Part shown: in pieces, positions 20,514-30,111 of the stretch
Layout of the letters: each line of letters opens with the position of its first letter
Position numbering within the stretch: position 1 is the first letter of the stretch
Source of the DNA: Deltaproteobacteria bacterium
Lineage (GTDB): Bacteria; Desulfobacterota; Desulfobacteria; Desulfobacterales; Desulfobacteraceae
Assembly: GCA_013151635.1 (NCBI GenBank)
Contig: JAADHV010000097.1
Location: 1-64,000 of the forward strand
DNA: 64,000 bases
Direction of reading: 5' to 3'
Program-made: the position numbers and the translations under genes
The notes under the pieces: model-generated
The model's input: only the letters and a program-made list of their open reading frames with translations
What the model was told of the DNA's origin: nothing
Databases searched by the model: none

Positions 20514-21476
20514 ATGGAAAAAGAAAATATCACTATAATACTTGCCCCTCTCCAGGGCTATACGGATGTGACTTTTAGAAATGTATTTCCAGATCATTTT
20601 TCAGGCGTGGATGAGGCTGTAGCCCCGTTTATTTCAACCATGGGACAGATGCGGTTAAAGCCTTCCAGGATAAAAGACGTGGACCCTGAAAATAATAAAA
20701 AACTTTTTGTGGTGCCCCAAATACTTGGAAATGTTGCAAAGGATTTTATATTCCTTGCCGACCACCTCTACGAAATGGGACATAAAAAAGTAAACTGGAA
20801 TCTTGGCTGCCCTCATTCAAAAATAGCCAAAAAGAGCAGGGGATCGGGTCTTTTAATGTATCCCGAGAAAATCGATGCTTTTCTTGATAAAGTATTATCC
20901 GGGATTTCAAACACCCTTTCTGTAAAAATCCGTTTAGGCAGGAAATCAAAAGATGAAATTTTCAAGGTCCTGCCCGTTCTTGCAAAATACCCCCTGGATG
21001 AAATCATTCTGCACCCCAGAACCGGGGTACAGATGTATGATGGGACATCAGATCATGAGGCTTTTGGGAAAGCTCTTTTAAATTGCCGCCACATGTTTAC
21101 GTATAACGGTGATATAACCGATCTTGCTTCCTTTCTTACTGTTGAAAAAAAATTCCCGCGTATCAAGCGGTTTATGATCGGCAGGGGACTTCTTTCCAAT
21201 CCCTTTCTTGCAGAAAAGATAAAAGGTATCCCTGGCAGTAAAAATCAAATTGAACGCTTAAAAGATTTCCATGATGACCTTTTTGAAAACTATCAAAAAA
21301 TATTCTCCGGGCCAGCACACCTGACAGGACGGATGAAAGGATTCTGGACTTATCTTGGGCCTTCATTCAAAAAAAGCAAAAAAGGGCTTAAAAGTATCTT
21401 AAAAGCTCGCTCCATGGATAGATACCAGGACGCGGTGAATTTTTTTTTCAAGGACACGCCTGGGTTTCTCGAATAA
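20514..21476 (+). CDS. tRNA-dihydrouridine synthase family protein (DusC-like)
   Basis: ILAPLQGYTDVTFRNVF, KVNWNLGCPHSKIAKKSRGSGLLMYPE, LHPRTGVQMYDG; ATG at 20514 (track ORF start at 20085 overlaps the divergent gene). Confidence 0.88.
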   Translation: MEKENITIILAPLQGYTDVTFRNVFPDHFSGVDEAVAPFISTMGQMRLKPSRIKDVDPENNKKLFVVPQILGNVAKDFIFLADHLYEMGHKKVNWNLGCPHSKIAKKSRGSGLLMYPEKIDAFLDKVLSGISNTLSVKIRLGRKSKDEIFKVLPVLAKYPLDEIILHPRTGVQMYDGTSDHEAFGKALLNCRHMFTYNGDITDLASFLTVEKKFPRIKRFMIGRGLLSNPFLAEKIKGIPGSKNQIERLKDFHDDLFENYQKIFSGPAHLTGRMKGFWTYLGPSFKKSKKGLKSILKARSMDRYQDAVNFFFKDTPGFLE

Positions 21477-21565
21477 ATAGGGGTTTTTACCTATTGAATT
21501 ACCATTAATTTTTTTATTATAAATATAAAATCATTAAAAATATTTTAATAATATGGAGTTAAGAC

Positions 21566-21850
21566 GTGAACAAGCTTAAATTAATTGAAATGGTAAAACA
21601 AAGATGTTCTCTGACCCGGAATGAAGCAATAAACATCGTAAACTTATTTTTTCTTGAAATGGCAAATACCCTGAAAAAAGGGGAAAGGGTCGAGATTAGA
21701 GGATTATGGTCATTTCATTTAAGAAAGTATAAATCCTATAAAGGAAGGAATCCGAAAACCGGGAAAATTGTTCAAATTGCATCAAAAAAACTTCCCTTCT
21801 TTAAATGTGGCAAAGACTTAAAAGAGCGGGTCGATTACCCGTCCAATTAA
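21566..21850 (+). CDS. HU/IHF family DNA-binding protein
   Basis: KGERVEIRGLWSFHLRKYKSYKGRNPKTGKIVQI. Confidence 0.93.
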   Translation: MNKLKLIEMVKQRCSLTRNEAINIVNLFFLEMANTLKKGERVEIRGLWSFHLRKYKSYKGRNPKTGKIVQIASKKLPFFKCGKDLKERVDYPSN

Positions 21851-21929
21851 TTTGGCCGCCCTGTTTTTACCCCTGATTTTATATAGCGGGTAAAATCAAT
21901 AAATGCATATTAACAATCCTGGTTGTTCT

Positions 21930-23342
21930 TTATTTTTTTTCTTTGCCCCTGGCATAGGTCACAAATATTCCCAGGCATGAAAGTACAAGTCCCATTACCA
22001 TTGTTCTTTTAAAACTTATCATGAAAAATGGTTCTGTTGCGGCCAGATAATTTTCAAGGCTCAAACCATTTGTAAGGTTTGAAAAAGAAGTTGAAAAAAT
22101 CAACCCGGCCAATGCCACGCCGACCACCATCCCGAGGTTCCTGGCAGTGGCGACAGCCCCGGAAGCTATACCGCGCCTTGTCAACGGCACACAACTCATT
22201 ATGACTGTATTGTTGGGAGACACATATAATGCCGTGCCTATTCCTGCAAGGGCGACCCTCCACAAAATTGACAGGACACCCATGGAAGGTTGAATATATA
22301 TAAGCGAAACCAGAGACAACGTTAAAACACTCATGCCGGTCATGCATAATAACCTTGAACCGAGCTTATCATACAAAACCCCTGACACGGGGCTTACAAA
22401 CAAAAGAAATAAAAAAGGAACAATCATGATGGAACCTGTTTTGGATGCGGAAAAGCCACATGGATATGTCAGGTAAAAAGGCATCATAAAAACAATTACA
22501 AAAAGAGCTGCAAATAAAATAGCGGAAGCAATCACGGGGAATACAAATAATTTGATTTCCAGAAGCTTAAGGTCAAACAACGGATAACGCGATTTTGACT
22601 CGTTTACTGCAAAAAAGATACAGCCAAGAATAAACAGACCTGCAAATGAGAGCGACAAGGCTGAAAAAAAACCCCACTTTGATAACTGGGTCATAAAAAC
22701 AATCAGGCTGGATAAAATAATGATCAATAAGATTCCTCCTGTTTTATCCATGGGTTCCCCGCTCCCCTGGGCCGCGTGGACATCTTTTAAAACCAGCATA
22801 CCACATAAGGCAGCCGCAATCCCGATAGGGATATTGATAAAAAAGATAAACCTCCAGGAAAAATATTCAAGGATAAACCCGCCCACTACAGGTCCTGTTG
22901 TAAGACCGGCAGCAACCACAGCCCCTATCATGCCAAGGGCTTTTCCCCGCTCCCGGACAGGGAATGCATCAACGATCAGGGCGGGTGAACATGCCATAAG
23001 CATTGATGCCCCACACCCTTGCAGAGCCCTGGAAACGATTAAAAACAAAGGTATTTCTGCCATGCCGCACAATAGAGAACCTGCCGTAAATATAGTAAAC
23101 CCAAAAACATAGACAGGTCTTCTGCCTTTAATGTCAGAAAGCCTGCCAAAGGTTAAAAGCAGGCAGGAAACCGTTACAAGATACATTAGCACCACCCACT
23201 GGATGGTTTGCATATTCGTTTTTAAGCCCTGCATCATATATGGCAGTGCGATATTGACAATACTGGAATCCAGGGTTGACATAAAAATCGAAGTGGCAAC
23301 AAGGAAAAAGATTTTCCACTTTTTTTCATAAACAGGGTGCAT
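21930..23342 (-). CDS. MFS drug transporter, DHA2 (EmrB/QacA) type
   Basis: MSTLDSSIVNIALPYM, LSDIKGRRPVYVFG, ~14 TM segments. Confidence 0.9.
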   Translation of the reverse strand: MHPVYEKKWKIFFLVATSIFMSTLDSSIVNIALPYMMQGLKTNMQTIQWVVLMYLVTVSCLLLTFGRLSDIKGRRPVYVFGFTIFTAGSLLCGMAEIPLFLIVSRALQGCGASMLMACSPALIVDAFPVRERGKALGMIGAVVAAGLTTGPVVGGFILEYFSWRFIFFINIPIGIAAALCGMLVLKDVHAAQGSGEPMDKTGGILLIIILSSLIVFMTQLSKWGFFSALSLSFAGLFILGCIFFAVNESKSRYPLFDLKLLEIKLFVFPVIASAILFAALFVIVFMMPFYLTYPCGFSASKTGSIMIVPFLFLLFVSPVSGVLYDKLGSRLLCMTGMSVLTLSLVSLIYIQPSMGVLSILWRVALAGIGTALYVSPNNTVIMSCVPLTRRGIASGAVATARNLGMVVGVALAGLIFSTSFSNLTNGLSLENYLAATEPFFMISFKRTMVMGLVLSCLGIFVTYARGKEKK

Positions 23343-23429
23343 TAAGTTTATTCCATTCTTTTAGTTATAAAAAGATTATGTTATATGAAGCCAATTGACA
23401 AGAAAAATCAAACCTGACAGGGAGGAGCC

Positions 23430-23771
23430 ATGGCCGCAGTTAATGATGTTGTCTTAATATATCTTGAAGATGCACCCGTATCTTTTGCAAGGGTTGAAAG
23501 CATCCTTCCTGATGCCAGGGACAATTGGTACCATATCAAATTGTTAATGCTTCAAATCCCTTTACAGGTTGTCACCTGGATACTTAAAGGTGATTATATC
23601 AACGGCAGCGAGTTTCACATGAATGGCAAAAAAATGAAAATCAAAAAGGTTGAAACCCCGGTGGAATACCTGCCTTCAGCCAAACCAGCAGGCCGTTCGG
23701 ATAAAAAAGGCCAAGCCAAGATTATTTCCTTTTCAGACTTAAAAAAAAATCATGCCCCGGAATCAGGATAA
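23430..23771 (+). CDS. Conserved hypothetical protein
   Basis: 113-aa ORF with upstream GGGAGGAG, overlaps the next gene by 20 bp. Confidence 0.65.
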   Translation: MAAVNDVVLIYLEDAPVSFARVESILPDARDNWYHIKLLMLQIPLQVVTWILKGDYINGSEFHMNGKKMKIKKVETPVEYLPSAKPAGRSDKKGQAKIISFSDLKKNHAPESG

Positions 23772-24672
23772 AATTTTATCAGCCTCAAGAAGAACGGATA
23801 TCCCGGCCTTTTACACGGACTGGTTCATGTACCGTATAAAACAAGGGTTTTTCAATATAAAAAATCCCTGCACTAAAACAGTTAAAAAAATTCAAGTGTC
23901 AAAAGATATAATTCATTCGATTGTATTCTGGTCAAAAAACTATGATGCTTTTATAAAGGCAGGGGCAGGGGAAAAACTTGAAAAGCTTGGATTCAACATA
24001 TATTTCAATTTCACAATAAATTCTGAATCACCTTTGCTTGAGCCTGATCTGCCGCCTTTAAAAAAAAGACTTGAACAATTAAAAAAATTGACCTGTTTTT
24101 TCGGACCTGAAAAAATATCCTGGAGATTTGATCCTGTCTGTTTTTATAAAACCCATGATAAAGGCCCGGTGGAAAACAACCTGTCAGACTTTGTCATGAT
24201 ATCGGAACACGCCTCAAAACTTGGAATCCGAAAATGCGTTACAAGCTTTTTTGATAATTACGCTAAAATTGAAAAAAGACTTGAATTTTACCGCCGGAAA
24301 GGCAAAAAAACCGTTTATTTTATTGACCCGCCAATTGATAAAAAAATTAAGGTCATCCATAGAATGGAAAAGCATCTTGAATTATCCGGCATCAAACTTC
24401 ATCTTTGCTGTGAAAAACAATTATTTTCAAATCTTGATTTTGATACAAAGGTTCAACAAAACTCATGTATTGACGGCAAATTATTAAAAAAACTCTTTGG
24501 CGGGAACCCTGAAATTAAAAAAGATTACGGCCAGCGCTCAAAACAGGGATGCAGATGCACAAAATCAATTGATATAGGATTGTATGATGCCCACCCTTGT
24601 TTTCATAACTGCCTTTTTTGTTATGCAAACCCTGATATTGATAACACAATTAAAAAAAACAGGCTTAAATGA
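23752..24672 (+). CDS. DUF1848 family protein with C-terminal cysteine cluster
   Basis: ILSASRRTDIPAFYTDWFMYRIKQGF...FWSKNYDAFI; C-terminal GCRCTKSIDIGLYDAHPCFHNCLFCYANP. Confidence 0.85.
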   Translation: MPRNQDKILSASRRTDIPAFYTDWFMYRIKQGFFNIKNPCTKTVKKIQVSKDIIHSIVFWSKNYDAFIKAGAGEKLEKLGFNIYFNFTINSESPLLEPDLPPLKKRLEQLKKLTCFFGPEKISWRFDPVCFYKTHDKGPVENNLSDFVMISEHASKLGIRKCVTSFFDNYAKIEKRLEFYRRKGKKTVYFIDPPIDKKIKVIHRMEKHLELSGIKLHLCCEKQLFSNLDFDTKVQQNSCIDGKLLKKLFGGNPEIKKDYGQRSKQGCRCTKSIDIGLYDAHPCFHNCLFCYANPDIDNTIKKNRLK

Positions 24673-25634
24673 AAATTAAAAACCTGAAAATTCCCGGGAA
24701 AACATTTTTAGCTCCCCTTGCCGGAATAACCAACCTTCCGTTCCGGCTCCTTGTAAAAGAATGCGGATGCTCTGTTGTCTGTTCTGAAATGGTCAGTGCC
24801 AAAGGAATTTTCTATAACTCAAAAAATACGATCACTCTTTTGGCCTCAAAAAAAGAGGAACAGCCCCTTTCTGTTCAATTATTCGGGTCTGAACCTGGCT
24901 CCATGGCAATGGCTGCAAAATTTGTGCAGGATATGAAAACCGCCGACATTATTGACATTAATTTTGGTTGCAGCGTGAAAAAAGTCATGAAACAGGGAGC
25001 AGGCGTTGCATTGATGAACGAACCAGAGTTAACCAAGAAAATCTTGCAGGCCGTCAGAAAGGCAACCAACCTGCCGCTTACAATAAAATTGCGGGCAGGG
25101 CTTGACCATTCAGGACAGCAGGCGTTCACAATTGCCAGTATCGCCCAGGATGAAGGAGTGGACGCCATAATAATGCACCCCAGGAGCGCAGGCCAGGGCT
25201 TTAAAGGCAAGGCAAACTGGAAATTGATTGCAAAACTTAAACAGCAACTGTCCATACCTGTCATTGGCAACGGAGATATCAACCATGTTGAAGACGCAAA
25301 AAAAATGGTCGAACTTACCGGATGCGATGCTGTCATGGTTGGACGTGCCGCTATGGTCAACCCTTTTATCCTTTCCCAGATAGATGATTTTTTTAAGACA
25401 GGATCTTATCACACACCCTCCCCTTGGGAAATTTTTAGAAAAATGGAACGGTTGACCTTTATGTATGTGGACTATTTTGGAGAAAAGCCTGCCTGTAAAA
25501 TGCTTCGGGGCAGGCTTTCATGGTTTGTAAAAGGGATGGCCGGGTGTTCTTCTTTAAGGAAAAACCTGTCCCGGATAAATTCCAGGGACCACGCCCTGGC
25601 ACTTATCAAGGAATTTGAGGCCGGCATAATTTAA
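24669..25634 (+). CDS. dusB: tRNA-dihydrouridine synthase B
   Basis: LAPLAGITNLPFRLLVKECGC...DINFGCSVKKVMKQGAGVALMNEPEL; ATGA overlap with upstream gene. Confidence 0.92.
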   Translation: MKIKNLKIPGKTFLAPLAGITNLPFRLLVKECGCSVVCSEMVSAKGIFYNSKNTITLLASKKEEQPLSVQLFGSEPGSMAMAAKFVQDMKTADIIDINFGCSVKKVMKQGAGVALMNEPELTKKILQAVRKATNLPLTIKLRAGLDHSGQQAFTIASIAQDEGVDAIIMHPRSAGQGFKGKANWKLIAKLKQQLSIPVIGNGDINHVEDAKKMVELTGCDAVMVGRAAMVNPFILSQIDDFFKTGSYHTPSPWEIFRKMERLTFMYVDYFGEKPACKMLRGRLSWFVKGMAGCSSLRKNLSRINSRDHALALIKEFEAGII

Positions 25635-25638
25635 TTGT

Positions 25639-26043
25639 TTATTTTTTCTCATAAACAGCCGTTGCAATGGAACTTATGCCGCCCCGGGGAGTAAATTCGC
25701 CGGTAACCTCCATCCTCAAGGGTTTTAGCACCAGGATCAGGTCATCAAGGATCTTGTTTACCACATGTTCATAAAACATCCCGACATTTCTGAATTGCAG
25801 CAGATAATATTTTAATGATTTTAATTCCACAATAATCTCATCCGGCCTGTACTTTATTGTGATACAACCGTTATCCGGCAGGCCTGTCATTGGGCATACC
25901 GAAGTATATTCAGGGTGTTTTATAATTATATCAATACTCCTTTTTGATTTATAAGCGTATTCTATGGGCTGCAAAAGATCAGTTTTAACAACACCGGGAT
26001 CTTCTATTTTATAATTGGTCTTATATGTTTTATTTTCAATCAT
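25639..26043 (-). CDS. queF: NADPH-dependent 7-cyano-7-deazaguanine reductase QueF
   Basis: EYTSVCPMTGLPDNGCITIKYRPDEIIVELKSLKYYLLQFRNVGMFYE; start probably 26043 or 26067, not 26247. Confidence 0.93.
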   Translation of the reverse strand: MIENKTYKTNYKIEDPGVVKTDLLQPIEYAYKSKRSIDIIIKHPEYTSVCPMTGLPDNGCITIKYRPDEIIVELKSLKYYLLQFRNVGMFYEHVVNKILDDLILVLKPLRMEVTGEFTPRGGISSIATAVYEKK

Positions 26044-26175
26044 GTTTTTTTTATCCTTACTATTCATAAAAATTATTAAACATAAAATTTTATCATAAAG
26101 GGAATCATGTTTCAAACGAATAAAACAGCGAAAATGCGCGTCCTTGTCGTCATTTAAAAAAATCGTAAAAAAAAC

Positions 26176-26204
26176 TTGACAAAGGCTTGGAAAAAAAGGA
26201 TAAA
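26176..26204 (+). promoter_or_regulatory. Putative sigma-70 promoter giving a ~140-nt leader
   Basis: TTGACA (26176-26181), 17-bp spacer, GATAAA (26199-26204), upstream of ATG 26352. Confidence 0.45.
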
Positions 26205-26351
26205 TACCAAACCGTAACAGATTGCTAACAATTAAAGAAAGTTTCAAAACCTTCTTTAAAAATCAATGAGTTGAAAAATTCACACAGGTTTGTCAAGTTT
26301 GGGTACCCCATTCTGGCAATATTTAATAGTCCTAAGGAGGATATGAACTAA

Positions 26352-27119
26352 ATGAACGATTTTCTACAAAGCCTTCGTAATGGCCAGGCTGAAAAACAAC
26401 GCACACCCAAAACGCGCAAAAACTTTGATAATTCTTATCATTATACCAGCCCCACCAGGTTTCATTCTTATGGCGGATACCAGAACAACAGAAGCCAGCA
26501 CATGAAAAGACCTGCTGTGCCACACCAGCCGGGAAACCAGCTCCCCATGGATGAAAGCGCAACAACATCCCTGCTGGCAGAAGCCATTGAAACCTTAAGC
26601 AGCCATATTGAAACCATGGCAAAAAATCAGGATTACCTGATAAATGCCCAGGAAAGAGCAGCAGATATGATGGAACGCCAGGCCATTGCCATTGAAAGAA
26701 TTGTAGATCATCTTAATATCGCTCCTGCAAACGAAGCCCAGCCTGAGAAGGAAAAAACTGCAAAAAAAGCTTTTGAAAACCATTATGTAAGCTCTCAAGA
26801 ACCGGAATTTGAAATCACTGAACCTGTTGAAGCGCCCGTTGAAGCATCTGTTGAGGCACCTGTTGAAAATATCGAACCTGTAAAACCGGTCATTAGAAAA
26901 AGAAAAAAGACCGTGGTAAAAAAGGCAACTGCAACCGCCTCAACCGCCAACAAGCTTCTAAGCCGTGAGGCTGTCATGGATATTATCCACACAATGCGGG
27001 CAGACGGCGCCACATTTGACCAGGTTGCAAGCCGCCTGATAGAACTTGGCCAGCCCACATTCTCCGGCCGCGGGGAATGGCATGCCCAGACCATTCACAG
27101 GCTTTGTAATAAAAAATAG
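26352..27119 (+). CDS. Hypothetical protein: low-complexity N-term, coiled-coil, PVEA repeats, basic linker, C-terminal recombinase-like HTH
   Basis: SD AAGGAGG at 26334-26340; C-term EAVMDIIHTMRADGATFDQVASRLIELGQPTFSGRGEWHAQTIHRLC. Confidence 0.8.
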   Translation: MNDFLQSLRNGQAEKQRTPKTRKNFDNSYHYTSPTRFHSYGGYQNNRSQHMKRPAVPHQPGNQLPMDESATTSLLAEAIETLSSHIETMAKNQDYLINAQERAADMMERQAIAIERIVDHLNIAPANEAQPEKEKTAKKAFENHYVSSQEPEFEITEPVEAPVEASVEAPVENIEPVKPVIRKRKKTVVKKATATASTANKLLSREAVMDIIHTMRADGATFDQVASRLIELGQPTFSGRGEWHAQTIHRLCNKK

Positions 27120-27135
27120 GATTCCCGGAAATTTT

Positions 27136-27183
27136 AAAATAGAAACAGCAGACAAAATTTTTTTTGCCTGCTGTTTCTATTTT
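27136..27183. terminator. Bidirectional intrinsic terminator
   Basis: Perfect 16-bp arms AAAATAGAAACAGCAG/CTGCTGTTTCTATTTT between convergent genes, with T/A runs. Confidence 0.88.
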
Positions 27184-27470
27184 TTTATCAAAGCCATATA
27201 CTCTTCCCACTCTGAAGGAAGAAGCTGCTTTTTTTTCGTATTACAGCTCTTGCAGCATGGCACAAGATTAAACTTCTGTGACTTTCCACCCCTGGCAAGG
27301 GGAATGACATGATCCATGGTGAGTTCTTTTGGTGAAAAATCGTTTTTACAATAATGGCAAACCCCTAAAGAGCGTTTACGCTTCCACCACTGGCTCTTCC
27401 GCAACTTTCTTGCCTTGTCCCGCTCTTTTTTCAAGAACGCTTCATCTGCAAAATCAAAAAAAGCTCCCAT
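27177..27470 (-). CDS. HNH endonuclease
   Basis: CHYCKNDFSPKELTMDHVIPLARGGKSQKFNLVPCCKSCNTKK. Confidence 0.93.
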   Translation of the reverse strand: MGAFFDFADEAFLKKERDKARKLRKSQWWKRKRSLGVCHYCKNDFSPKELTMDHVIPLARGGKSQKFNLVPCCKSCNTKKKQLLPSEWEEYMALIKK

Positions 27471-27474
27471 GTAT

Positions 27475-28374
27475 TCAGTAACCGAACTCGTTTAAAATCC
27501 TCTGGTTATCGACCCAGTTTTTAGTAACTTTTACAAAAAGTTTCAGCAGCACTTTCTGCCCGGTCATCTCTTCAATGTCTTTTCTTGCCCTGCCACCTAT
27601 TTTTGACAGCATAGACCCTCTTTTGCCAATAATAATGCCTTTTTGTGAATCCCTTATGACATGAATGCTTGCATGGATTACAATGAGCTTTTTTTCCACT
27701 TCAAAAGAATCTATTGTTACAGCGCTTGAATAGGGGATCTCCATCCCTGTTAACCTGAATACTTTTTCCCTGATAATCTCCTTGACCATAAATTTTTCCG
27801 ACACATCCGTAAAAGTATCCTCGGGGAACAGCCGGGAACCAAAGGGCAGTGATTGTTCAACTTCTTTAATAAGGTTTTTTACCTGGACACCTTTTTTTGC
27901 AGAAACAGGAACAATTGCTTTAAACTCATGCAGCTTCCGGAATTGTTCAACAAGTTTATATATCTTTGCTTTTTCAACCAGGTCAATTTTATTCAAGCCA
28001 AGAATAATGGTTTTAGGCGTTTTTTTAAATTGCGATATTATAAGTTTCTCTGCCGAATAATTTCTGGCACTGACATCCACCATAAAAAGGATCACATCCA
28101 CATCCTCCAAAGCAAGTATGGCCTGGTCAACAATTCTCCTGTTTAACAGGGTTGTACTCTTATGGATTCCCGGCGTATCAACGAATATGATCTGGGATGA
28201 CGGCCTGTTCACTATACCAAGGATTCTATCCCTGGTTGTCTGGGGTTTTTGGGATGTAATGGAAATCTTCTGGCCCAGCACCTGGTTTAGAAGTGTGGAC
28301 TTGCCTGCATTAGGGGCGCCTATGATCCCGACAAACCCTGACCGGATATTCTTTTCTTCTTTATCAGTCATCAC
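27475..28374 (-). CDS. era: GTPase Era
   Basis: GAPNAGKSTLLNQVLGQKISITSQKPQTTRDRI, DTPGIH, KH domain GKRGSMLSKIGGRARKDIE. Confidence 0.97.
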   Translation of the reverse strand: MMTDKEEKNIRSGFVGIIGAPNAGKSTLLNQVLGQKISITSQKPQTTRDRILGIVNRPSSQIIFVDTPGIHKSTTLLNRRIVDQAILALEDVDVILFMVDVSARNYSAEKLIISQFKKTPKTIILGLNKIDLVEKAKIYKLVEQFRKLHEFKAIVPVSAKKGVQVKNLIKEVEQSLPFGSRLFPEDTFTDVSEKFMVKEIIREKVFRLTGMEIPYSSAVTIDSFEVEKKLIVIHASIHVIRDSQKGIIIGKRGSMLSKIGGRARKDIEEMTGQKVLLKLFVKVTKNWVDNQRILNEFGY

Positions 28375-28957
28375 AGGTGCCTGTTAAATTCTCAATTTCT
28401 TCTAAAATCACATCTCTTCCTTTCCTGGTTTTGGATGAAAACAAAATCACACCGTTTTTTTCACGTTCCAGCTGGGAACAAATGGATAAAAGCCTTTTCA
28501 CCTGCTTTGCTTTTGACAATTTATCAGATTTTGTTAAAACCACAAGATACGGCATTTTATGGGCTTCAAGCCAGTCAACCATTTCAAATTCTTCCTTTTC
28601 AGGGTTTCTTCTAATATCAATCAACAGGATCAAACCCAGAAGATTTTGGCGTAAGGAAAGATAATATTCGACCATTGGCTGCCATTGGGCCCTTATTTTT
28701 TTTGATACCCTGGCATAACCAAACCCCGGAAGGTCTACAAATGACAATATTTCATTGATCAGAAAAAAATTAATAAGCTGGGTACACCCGGGTTTTGAAC
28801 TTGTCTTAACCATATCCTTTCTCTGGATCAAAGTATTGATCAAAGACGACTTTCCTACATTGGAACGGCCTGCAAAAGCGATTTCCGGAAAATCATACTC
28901 AGGGTACTGGGATGATTTGACAGCACTTTTAACAAAATTAACGGTTTTAATAATCAT
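28364..28957 (-). CDS. engB: Ribosome biogenesis GTP-binding protein YsxC/EngB
   Basis: FAGRSNVGKSSLINTLIQRK...SKPGCTQLINFFLIN...VDLPGFGYA. Confidence 0.96.
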   Translation of the reverse strand: MIIKTVNFVKSAVKSSQYPEYDFPEIAFAGRSNVGKSSLINTLIQRKDMVKTSSKPGCTQLINFFLINEILSFVDLPGFGYARVSKKIRAQWQPMVEYYLSLRQNLLGLILLIDIRRNPEKEEFEMVDWLEAHKMPYLVVLTKSDKLSKAKQVKRLLSICSQLEREKNGVILFSSKTRKGRDVILEEIENLTGTCDD

Positions 28958-30111
28958 TTAAATTCTTTTAAATAGCCTTCCATACGGTCAAGGCCGGTTT
29001 TAAGGTTCTCCATGGAATTTGCATAGGAAAATCGCAAATACCCTTCCCCGTTTGAGCCGAAATCAATCCCGGGTGTAACCCCCACATGGGCTTTTTCCAA
29101 TATATCAAGGGCAAGGGCATAGGAATCATTTGAAATATGTTTTGCATTGGCAAACACATAAAAAGCGCCTGTGGGCTCAACCTTAATCCCAAAACCCATT
29201 TTCTTCAGCCTATCAATAACATAGATTCTTCGCTTATTGTATGTTTCTTTCATAACACGGGTCTCATTGCCGGCATCCTTCAGGGCCGCAACTCCTGCAA
29301 GCTGGGTAACGGAATTGGCGCATATGAAAAAATTCTGCTGCAAAACCTGTAATGCCCGGACATATTCCGGGGGTGCTATCAGGTATCCAAGACGAAGGCC
29401 TGTCATGGCAAAAAGCTTTGAAAACCCATTCAATACAAAGGCCTTATCTGTAAATTCATAGATGGAATGTTCTTTTCCTTCATATACAAGCCCATGGTAT
29501 ATTTCATCTGAAATAATATAAAGATTGCAGGTTTCAGCTATGTCAACAATCTGCCGCATTCTTTTTTCCGGAATAACAGTTCCCGTTGGGTTGGAGGGAG
29601 AATTAATAAAAATCGCCCTGGTTTTAGGCGTAATCTTCGCTTTTATCGCTTCCGGGGTGAAGATAAACCCTTCTTCCTCAAAAACAGGAACAGTCACAGG
29701 AACGCCTTGCACATAATTGATGAAATTTTCATAACAGGCATAATGCGGATCAGAAACAATAATTTCATCACCTGGATTTACAAGGGCGGAAAACAAAAGC
29801 AGCATTGCAGGAGAAGTGCCTGATGTCACAAGGATCCGGCCCGGATCAATAATGGTATTATAAGTTGCTTTATGGTAGTCGCTTATGGCCTGTCTTAAAC
29901 GGATATCCCCGAGGCTGTGGGTATAGTGTGTTTCATTTGCCAAAAGAGCTTCGATGCTGACCTTATTGACACACTCCGGCACATTAAAGTCAGGCTCCCC
30001 GATCTCCATATGGATAACGTCAATACCGGCGGCTTCCATTTTATGAATCTTTTCAAGAATTTCCATAACAATGAAAGGCGTTATATTTTCACATCTATCG
30101 GCAGGTTTCAT
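28954..30111 (-). CDS. PLP-dependent class I/II aminotransferase
   Basis: IHMEIGEPDFNVPECV...INSPSNPTGTVIP...LNGFSKLFAMTGLRLGYL. Confidence 0.93.
   Translation of the reverse strand: MKPADRCENITPFIVMEILEKIHKMEAAGIDVIHMEIGEPDFNVPECVNKVSIEALLANETHYTHSLGDIRLRQAISDYHKATYNTIIDPGRILVTSGTSPAMLLLFSALVNPGDEIIVSDPHYACYENFINYVQGVPVTVPVFEEEGFIFTPEAIKAKITPKTRAIFINSPSNPTGTVIPEKRMRQIVDIAETCNLYIISDEIYHGLVYEGKEHSIYEFTDKAFVLNGFSKLFAMTGLRLGYLIAPPEYVRALQVLQQNFFICANSVTQLAGVAALKDAGNETRVMKETYNKRRIYVIDRLKKMGFGIKVEPTGAFYVFANAKHISNDSYALALDILEKAHVGVTPGIDFGSNGEGYLRFSYANSMENLKTGLDRMEGYLKEFK

Noticed and set aside
21850-21900. Possible hairpin TTTTACCC...GGGTAAAA after the HU/IHF gene
   Set aside because: Long 15-nt loop and no clear T-run; too weak to call a terminator.
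26044-26200. preQ1 riboswitch for queF
   Set aside because: No preQ1-I-like motif recognised upstream of queF on the minus strand.
26044-26247. N-terminal extension of queF ORF
   Set aside because: Sequence before MIENKTYKTNY is AT-rich, unlike QueF, and covers a promoter region for the divergent gene.
26819-26870. Short tandem repeats in DNA (GTTGAAGCGCCC-like)
   Set aside because: Explained by PVEA/SVEA codon repeats within a coding linker; not a CRISPR or VNTR of note.
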